Shown one piece after another: positions 57,266 through 64,000 of a DNA stretch of 64,000 bases. Location: positions 8,647,785 through 8,711,784 of the forward strand of contig JAPTYO010000022.1 of assembly GCA_036873135.1 (NCBI GenBank), written 5' to 3'. The position numbers were made by a program, and so were the translations under genes. The DNA comes from Clarkia xantiana subsp. parviflora (Eukaryota > Streptophyta > Magnoliopsida > Myrtales > Onagraceae). Each line of letters starts with the position of its first letter. Position 1 is the first letter of the stretch. The notes under the pieces were generated by a model. It was not told where the DNA came from. It searched no databases and saw nothing but the letters and a program-made list of their open reading frames with translations.

Positions 57266-58005
57266 TGTTGGATCACGGTCGAAGCTCCGGTATGTTCTTG
57301 ACGGAAAACCTGAACTCCTTGGCTCCGCGTAATCCTGCAAAAAAGGGATGATCTGGGTGGTGACCCAGAATCCCTCTCCGATGCTTAAATGAGAGTTCGA
57401 ACGATGGGGTGGATAACAATAGTCTAAGTTCGTATTAGAGAGTGTAACCTTTCTGAGGTAACTTCCTCCTTTATATAGGAGGGGAAGTTACCTCAGTTAC
57501 CTGTAACCGCGCCTGGCAGTTTACCGACGTTCCGTATATCTCGTTCAGGATTCCGCGTATCTCGCCCCACGCTTCGCGTATCTCGCCCACGCTCCGCGTA
57601 TCTCGGGCACGCCCTGCGTATCTCGGGGGAGTTTATCCGTATCTTAACCGTTTCCCCACTACTCTATCTAGTAGGCGGGTTGCTTGGTCTTATACTCTGA
57701 TCACAAGTCCCGATCCATATCGGGGACTCCAGAGTTGTCTCATTCTAGGTCACCACCCAGGACCCCTCGTCCCACGGGACAGGGCCAGCATTCTCGGGGC
57801 TTTATTATCGGGACCTTCTCAAAGGCATATCGGGGCCTACTCAGAGGCTTCTCGTCGGGAGCATTCAGTTCATATATCGGGACCGATCTCGTCGGGACCC
57901 TTCATACTGGGCTTCTGGACCTTCCAGGTCTTTCGCGAGGCCCTCTAGGCTTACCCGCCGTTTATTGACTGTTAACGGGGCTAACGATTACATCGGAACC
58001 CATAA
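57266..58005 (-). repeat. Element E 3' LTR (740 bp)
   Basis: TGTTGGATCACGG...GGAACCCATAA on the plus strand. It contains about five copies of a 20 bp unit around CGCGTATCTCG at 57528-57630, a TATATAA box (minus) near 57470-57478 and a GAGAGGGAT...ATCCCTTTT hairpin at 57331-57390. The outer terminus reads TT rather than TG on the minus strand. Confidence 0.85.
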
Positions 58006-58017
58006 TTTGCCCCCAAG

Positions 58018-58597
58018 ACATGAGGGACTTATAGTCCGTCGCGTCTTCCAATTCCGGACCTTCCGACATCATCTTCCGTGCCCTTTAAGGTGATTTCATA
58101 CGTCCTTCGCGACGTTTTTCTCGGGACCTCACCACTTAAGGTTTCTCGTCCATGCCGTTCAAGGCAATTTCGCACATCACTTAAGATGATTTTATCGTAC
58201 CATTTAAGGCTTTTTATCGCGTCATTCTAGACGACTTAATCATACCCCTTAAGGCTTTTTGCTGCATCATAAAGACGACTTACTCGGACCCCTTAGGGCT
58301 TTTATTCATACCTAGGCTTTTTGTTGCATCATAAAGACTACTTAATCATACCCCGTAAGGCTTTTCTTCTTACCTCGGAAGGCTTTTTATCGCGCCATAA
58401 AGACGACTTAATCGTACCTCGTAAGGCTTTTTAATCGTACATCGGAAGGCTTTTATCGCGTCCTTTAAGACGACTTACTCGTACCTCAGAAGGATTTTTA
58501 ATCGTACCTCGGAAGGCTTTTTAATCGTACCTCGGAAGGCTTTTATAGCGTCCTTTAAGACGACTTACTCGTACCTCGGAAGGCTTTTTGTAAGTTT
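58018..58597 (-). repeat. Element E interior: tandem repeats
   Basis: Alternating words CCTCGGAAGGCTTTTTAATCGTA and CGTCcTTTAAGACGACTTA recur about ten times between 58140 and 58590. TTTAAGACG...CGTCcTTAAA-like words are partly self-complementary. No coding potential. Confidence 0.8.
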
Positions 58598-58614
58598 CCC
58601 ACAGACGGCGCCAA

Positions 58615-59106
58615 TGTTGGATCACGGTCGAAGCTCCGGTATGTTCTTGACAGAAAACCTGAACTCCTTGGCTCCGCGTAATCCTGCAAAAAGGGGATGA
58701 TCTGGGTGGTGACCCAGAATCCCTCTCCGATGCTTAAATGAGAGTTCGAACGATGGGGTGGATAGCAATAGTCTAAGTTCGTATTAGAGAGTGTAACCTT
58801 TCCGAGGTAACTTCCTCCTTTATATAGGAGGGGAAGTTACCTCAGTTACCTGTAACCGCGCCTGGCAGTTTACCCACGTTCCGTATATCTCGTTCAGGAT
58901 TCCGCGTATCTCGCCCCACGCTCCGCGTATCTCGCCCACGCTCCGCGTATCTCGGGCACGCCCTGCGTATCTCGGGGGAGTTTATCCGTATCTTAACCGT
59001 TTCCCCACTACTCTATCTAGTAGGCGGGTTTCTTGGTCTTATCCTCTGATCACAAGTCCCGATCCATATCGGGGACTCCAAAGTTGTCTCATTCTAGGTC
59101 ACCACC
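58615..59106 (-). repeat. Element E 5' LTR, truncated by element F
   Basis: Matches 57266-57757 base for base in length. The remaining 248 bp should lie beyond element F, to the right of the window. Confidence 0.88.
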
Positions 59107-59804
59107 TGATGGGTCCGACTATAGTCGTCAGGCCCCGTAACGGTGAGGAAACGGCAAACAGGCCCACCAGGCCCCGAAAGGAAGGTCAAGATGACCTAGG
59201 AGAAGGGTCCCGACGAAGGGAGTCCCGACGAGGCAAGGTCCAGACAGATTCGGTTCCGACAGTGGAGCTGGAAGCTCCCGATGAGAAGCCTTTAAGTAGG
59301 CCCCGATGATGAATCCCTGAGAATGATTGGCCCTGTCACGATGACGAGGGGCCCCGAGCGGTGACACAACGAGATAACTCTGGAGTCCACGACGGGAGTC
59401 GGGACTCGTTATCAGAGGATAAAGCCAGGATATGCGGGGCGTGGCCGAGATACGCGGAACGTGGATTAAGATACACGGAGCGTGGCCGAGATACGCGGGG
59501 CATGGCTAAGATACGCGAGATCATGTCCGAGATATGCGGGATACGGGCTAACCACCCCTAACGGTTCGCCAGGTACCTGAGGCATCTCTTTGCCTATAAA
59601 AGGGCAGGAGGTCACCTCAGATCAATAACATTGAGTTGAATACACTCTGAGTTTATTACTTGCCAGTCATACGAGATACTTATTTAAGCATCGGAGAGGG
59701 ATTCTGGGTCACCGCCCGGTCTATCCCCTCTTGCAGGATTGCGTGGAGCAAAGGAGCTAGGATTGCCGTCAAAGTCCGTACCGGAGTTCCACCGTGATCC
59801 AACA
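59107..59804 (+). repeat. Element F 5' LTR (698 bp)
   Basis: TGATGGGTCCGACTATAG...GTGATCCAACA. It has 20 bp-type repeats around GAGATACGCGG at 59430-59545 (the inverted counterpart of the E repeats), a TATAAAA box at 59595 and the GCATCGGAGAGGG hairpin element at 59688-59737. Confidence 0.88.
59595..59601 (+). promoter_or_regulatory. TATA box in F LTR
   Basis: TATAAAA in the context TTTGCCTATAAAAGGGCAGG, about 90 bases before the conserved GCATCGGAGAGGG motif. Confidence 0.65.
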
Positions 59805-59821
59805 TTGGCGCCGTCTGTGGG
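59805..59821 (+). other. Element F primer binding site
   Basis: TTGGCGCCGTCTGTGGG directly after the LTR end; identical to that of element E over this length. Confidence 0.85.
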
Positions 59822-59840
59822 AAACAAACAAAAAGCTGAC

Positions 59841-60897
59841 ATGCCTTCTACTCGATCAATGGTGGCTGGCGAACAGAAGACAGGGACAATCCGGTGGTTC
59901 CCGTCACCCTGCTGCAACGAACCTGAATTCAGTTCCAGAACAAGAGGAAAACCAGAACCATCCCCCGGCTGAGCTCTCCCAGACAGGAGGGCACAATGGA
60001 TCGCATCCCGAAGATGTTGCCCCTCAGCACCAGGACAACAGGGGGCAGGAGGCTCCCCCAGCTGCAGATTTGACGAGGGCCGTGGCAGAGGCCATGCCCA
60101 TGTTTCTGGCTGCTGTAGAGGCTCTCTTGGATCGAAGAGAGGCTGCGAGGAGGCAGGAGGAGATGCCCCCGTTGGAGGAAGCAACCCTGCCGACAGAGGG
60201 TCGGAACGCACAGGAAGCCCCGCCCCGAGGCCAAGACAGAGGTAGGGCGACCGGTCAGCCGGAGAGGTTCGTGGTTGATGGGCCAGAACCAGTACAACAA
60301 AGGACCATTCCCTTGAATGGTCCCATCACTCCCGACCAGGTGGTAAAGATCGTGAACATCTGTATGGGAGAACAGAAGCCGCTGGTGTCGGAGCTGAGGG
60401 ATCGATCCACTCATCCCTTCGTTCCCCGACTCATTGATGCCCTAGCCCCGCCTGGGCTAGGCATCCCCACGATAAAGGAGTATGATGGCGAAGGAGATCC
60501 AGTTCGCCACGTCCAGAAGCACCTCATGGCGTGTCTGGGAAGAGCCCCAAGTGAAGACATAGTGTGTACGTTGTTACCGAACACACTGGGAGAAAGGGCC
60601 CTGACTTGGTTCTTTAGTCTGCCCCCGGGATGCATCACTGGCTGGGCAGACATGCACGATCGATTCATTCAGCAGTACCAGGGTCGGAGGCGTCTATTGA
60701 AGAGCGTGAGGTCCCTGACCCAGGTGGTGCAGAGGCCCGACGAATCGCTGGCTCATTATTACCAGCGGTACACAGCCAGCGTAGCAGAGATAGATGAAGA
60801 AATCTCTGAGGGCGAAACCATCCGTACCTTCATTCGGAACCTGACAGCCCCCTATGGCTCCGACCTGATGCACAGCGTGGCTGAGAAGGCTGTGTGA
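59841..60897 (+). pseudogene. Element F Gag, frameshifted and with a premature stop
   Basis: The start MPSTRSMVAGEQKTG is at 59841. A one-base shift in a G run near 59885 moves the frame to the one that stays open to TGA at 60895. The second frame holds an acidic/Pro-rich region, then the gag domain (EYDGEGDPVRHVQKHLMACL, TWFFSLPPGCI, ESLAHYYQRYTASVAEIDEE, IRTFIRNL). The downstream frame resumes without a shift after the TGA, so the stop is a point mutation within gag. Confidence 0.85.
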
Positions 60898-60900
60898 AAT

Positions 60901-62970
60901 ATGGAGGCATTACAGAAGAGGGTGAAGCGGCAGATCGATGTCCAGGAGTCGAAGATAGCCGCGGGAGAACTGGAACCCCCAAAGTCGAACAAAGGGAAGC
61001 AGTCAAGTAAACCTTTCGACGATCGTAAGTCAAAGGGTAAACCCGACAGCGGCAAGAATCGAGGTCGTCCGGATCGGAGGGATGACAGACGTTCTTCAAG
61101 GAAGGATAAGCGGGAGGATTTTGACATTCCTCTCAACTGCTCCATGGCGGAAGTGCTGACAGTCATGGAACGACAAGGTATCTCCAGGTACCCCCCGAAG
61201 AAAGATGGAGAATTCCTGGGGTCCCGCACAGATCGCTATTGTCGATTTCACCGCGCAAATGGCCACGACACCAATCACTGTCGGGAGCTGAAGAAAGAGA
61301 TTGAAAAGCTGATCCAGAAGGGGAAGCCTAAGGAATTTGTCGGGGATAAGCGGTGCCGATCCCGCTCTCGGTCCCGATCGCGGTCCCGTTCCCGATCCCG
61401 CGATCGGTCCCCAAAGAAGAAGAGAACCGATCCAGATTCATCCGGTGCTCGCAAGGAGAGACGGGGCACTATCAACGTGATTCATGGAGGGTTTGCTGCT
61501 GGAGGTGATACCTCATCCGCCCGAGAAGTTTATGCCTCTAGAATCCCTACAGCAGTGGTGTTGGGTAAGAGGTCCCGATCCTGGACCTTGAAAGAAGAGA
61601 TGGTGATCTCCTTCTCGTCGGAGGACCTCATAGGCGTAGAGACTCCGCATGACGATGCCTTGGTGGTAACCTTGGATGTAGACGGGTTCGAAATGAAGAG
61701 AATTCTAATCGACGGGGGGAGCTCCTCCGACATCCTATTCATGGACGCGCTGGAGGCTATGGGGAAGACGAAGAAAGATCTAAAGGAGGCAAACTTCCCG
61801 ATGGTCGGGTTCTCTGGCTCAACCTCCTACCCGCTAGGAGTAATCACCTTACCAGTGGAGTTTGGTAGCGGGTGGAAATCAGAAAGGAGAAACGTGGAGT
61901 TTGTCGTGGTTGATTCCGCAGGGACCTACAATGCAATTATCGGGAGAACCACCATTAATCCTCTGATGGCGGTTGCCTCGACTGTGCACCAGAAGATGAA
62001 GTTCCCGACCGACCACGGAGTCGGAGAGGTCAAGGGCGACCAGGTGGCTTCCCGAAAATGCTATGTTAACGCCACTCGGAGGAGGAGGCGAGAGGCCATG
62101 ACTGTCCTCCAGACAGACACAGATCCCAGAGAAGAGTTTGGGCGTCCCGCCCCCGTAGAAGACCTGAAAGAAGTCGAGATCGACGGACCCCAGAGGAAGG
62201 TGAAAATCGGGTCTGCTCTGACTGTGGAGACAGCCCAAAAATTGGTGGAGTTGTTGAAGGAGTTCAAGGAGCTGTTTGCCTGGTCCCCCAGCGACATGCC
62301 AGGAATCAGCCCCGATGTGATCGTGCACGAGCTGAAGATAGACCCCGCGATCAAGCCTATCACACAGAAAAGGCGTCCGATGGGCACGGATAAGAAGATC
62401 GCGATTCAGCAGGAGGTGGGCAGGTTGCTCGACGCTGGGTTCATTAAGGAGCTCCGATTCCAGACTTGGGTGGCCAACCCAGTGCTGGTGAAGAAGACTA
62501 ACGGGAAATGGCGAATGTGCGTGGACTTCCGCGACCTGAACAAGGCTTGCCCAAAGGACTGCTATCCACTCCCGAGGATCGACCAGCTGGTGGATGCCAC
62601 ATCGGGACATGAACTGTTAAGTTTCATGGATGCGTATTCAGGCTACAACCAGATCAAGATGGCTAAGGAAGACGCCCCCCACACAGCGTTCTACGCAGAC
62701 AGTGACATCTATCACTACGATGTCATGCCTTTCGGGTTGATCAATGCCGGGGCAACCTACCAACGGATGGTGAACAAACTGTTTGGAGATATGCTGGGAG
62801 AAACCATGGAAGCTTACGTGGATGATATGCTGGTGAAGTCCCGACAAGCCGAGGATCACGTGCACAACCTTACCATGGCGTTTGAGCGGATGAGGCTCCA
62901 TCAAGTTCGTTTGAACCCGACAAATGCTCCTTCGGAGTCCACTCAGGGAAATTCTTGGGCTTCATGGTGA
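60901..62970 (+). pseudogene. Element F Gag C-terminus, protease and reverse transcriptase
   Basis: Open for 689 codons, in frame with the gag upstream of the TGA. Residues 1-75 are a basic linker. A zinc-knuckle-like C-x2-H-x4-H-x4-C sits at 114-127 (CRFHRANGHDTNHC). Residues 151-170 are an Arg-Ser repeat. Protease shows LIDGGSSSDILF near 276 and IIGRTTIN near 345. RT begins near 450 with ELFAWSPSDMPGI, then WRMCVDFRDLNKACP, FMDAYSGYNQI, MPFGLINAGATYQR and the catalytic YVDDM near 640. A one-base loss near 62925 ends the frame within the RT thumb/connection. Confidence 0.9.
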
Positions 62971-64000
62971 GTCAGAGAGGAATTGAAGTGAATCCTGAGA
63001 AGCTGAGGGCAATCGAGGAGATGTAGTCCCCGATAAACCATCGGGAGGTGCAAGTACTGAATGGCCGACTAGCTGCAATGAATCGCTTCTTGTCCAAAGC
63101 CAGCGACCGATCAATGCCGTTTTTTGAAGTCTTGAGGGCCAACAAAAAATTCGAATGGACCGCCAAATGTGAAGAGGCGTTCCAAGCACTCAAGCAGCAC
63201 CTTCGCACACTCCCGCCGCTGGCGAAACCGGTTCCAGGCGAGCCGCTCTTCCTTTATTTGGCTGTTTCTGAATTTGCCATTAGCTCTGTGTTAGTAAAGA
63301 TTGTCGAGGGTAATCAAGTCCCCGTCTATTATGTAAGCAAGGCATTTGCCAAATCTGAATTGAACTATCCCGCCGTTGAGAAGTACCTCTTTGCGTTGAT
63401 TATTACTGCTCGGAAGCTAAGGCCTTATTTCCACGCACACGAGATCACTGTGCTGACGAACCAGCCTTTGAAGCATTTTTTGAACCGACCGGATGCGTCG
63501 GGAAGATTAGTAAAATGGGCAGTAGAGCTTAGTGAGTTTCGGATACACTTTGCTCCAAGAACGGCAATTAAGGGCCAGGCGTTGGCGGATTTTATAGCAG
63601 AATCTACAGCCCCCGATCTGGAAGATGCGGGCCCTGTAGAGGGGGCAACTATGGAGGTCCCGATAGAGGAACAACCAGAGAGGACAGAGCAATCAGAACA
63701 GCCAAACAAGGAAAATACCTGGGAGATGTACACGGATGGCTCCGCGAGTTCAGATGGATCAGGAGCGGGCTTTTTGCTGATACCACCGGGTGAAGGTGAG
63801 CCACTTCGATACTCCTTGGCTTTAAAATTCAAGGCCACGAACAACGAAGCGGAGTATGAAGCTCTTATCACGGGCCTAAAAATTGCTAAGGGCACTGGAA
63901 TCGATCACTTGAGAGTGAGGTGCGACGCGGCTTTAATCGTGAACCAGGTTCAAGGGCGATACGAAGCGAGGAGCCCGATAATGAAGAAGTATCTGCGAGA
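62926..64000 (+). pseudogene. Element F RT end, RNase H and second (archaeal-type) RNase H
   Basis: The frame following the break reads GFMVSQRGIEVNPEKLRAIE, then a TAG at 63024, then continues open to the window end. The first RNase H contains LYLAVSEFAISSVLVK and VYYVSKAF, but the usual catalytic first Asp (in D-S) is not seen. After a linker rich in Glu/Pro, a second RNase H starts with MYTDGSASSDGSGAG near 63730 and has NNEAEYEALITGL near 63840. Two RNase H domains in tandem are the hallmark of plant Tat elements. Confidence 0.88.

Larger units (their letters stand above)
57266..59106 (-). mobile_element. Element E: mini LTR element without coding region
   Basis: 3' LTR 57266-58005, interior 58006-58614, 5' LTR 58615-59106 (cut by element F at the base equivalent to 57757). 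On the minus strand the PBS reads TTGGCGCCGTCTGTGGG (58598-58614) and the polypurine tract CTTGGGGGCAAA (58006-58017). The interior is only about 0.6 kb and lacks any ORF. The LTRs are related to those of element F. The two LTRs differ by about ten substitutions over 490 bp. Confidence 0.85.
59107..64000 (+). mobile_element. Element F: Tat-lineage gypsy element with pol, truncated by window end
   Basis: 5' LTR, PBS, gag, protease, RT, RNase H and a second RNase H are present in this order; integrase and 3' LTR lie outside. RT with YVDDM and the dual RNase H place it in the plant Tat lineage of Ty3/gypsy. At least four lesions disable the visible coding part: a frameshift near 59885, TGA at 60895, a frameshift near 62925 and TAG at 63024. 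Confidence 0.9.

Overview
This window looks like plant intergenic heterochromatin. It is filled almost end to end by LTR retrotransposons nested in one another, and I see no host gene, tRNA or rRNA. The plant origin is inferred from three things: Ty3/gypsy elements with the plant-type Tat layout (gag-protease, an extra antisense gene, tandem repeats before the 3' LTR, and in one element a second RNase H), Copia elements primed with the initiator-Met motif, and GT-AG introns of plant size. I cannot name the species. Family letters below are mine.

Layout, left to right. (1) 1-10330: element A, minus strand, a non-autonomous Tat-like element. It has part of its 3' LTR, a spliced plus-strand (antisense) gene, two tandem hairpin-rich arrays, one 1081-residue gag-protease-gag' ORF without any reverse transcriptase or integrase, a PBS and a 920 bp 5' LTR. 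(2) 10331-11795 plus 29696-30874: interior and 5' LTR of element G (Copia-type PBS), into which element C jumped. (3) 11796-29695: element C, minus strand, flanked by the direct repeat TATAT. It has the same plan as A (gag-protease-gag', antisense gene, no pol) but is decayed, and it carries a nested, truncated A relative (A', 14853-about 23277). (4) 30875-32404: a Copia RT/RNase H relic interrupted by G and by D. (5) 32405-about 46164: element D, plus strand, a decayed Tat-like element with its own tandem arrays and antisense-gene relic. Into it a young 5.4 kb Copia element (38587-43995) inserted, with TATA...TATA LTR ends and a CCCCG target duplication. (6) About 46165-57265: two partial copies of a deleted C derivative (C2) in interior-LTR-interior order, with a 1.7 kb solo LTR (50457-52154, ACAAC duplication) inside. 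(7) 57266-59106: element E, minus strand, a mini-element of two LTRs and about 0.6 kb of repeats. (8) 59107-64000: element F, plus strand, the longer gag-protease-RT-RNase H-second RNase H relative of E, running off the window.

How the parts may work together: A, C and D-type elements lack a visible polymerase but keep LTRs, PBS, polypurine tract, Gag and protease. If they move, RT and integrase must come from another element; F-like Tat elements have the same PBS motif and PPT style. E looks like a minimal passenger of F.

The strongest candidates for something undescribed are the recurring gag-protease-gag' ORF where pol should be, the intron-bearing antisense gene paired with it, and conserved RNA structures: a pseudoknot-like fold downstream of the TATA box in several LTR families, palindrome arrays inside the LTRs, and tandem hairpin repeats whose arms change together.
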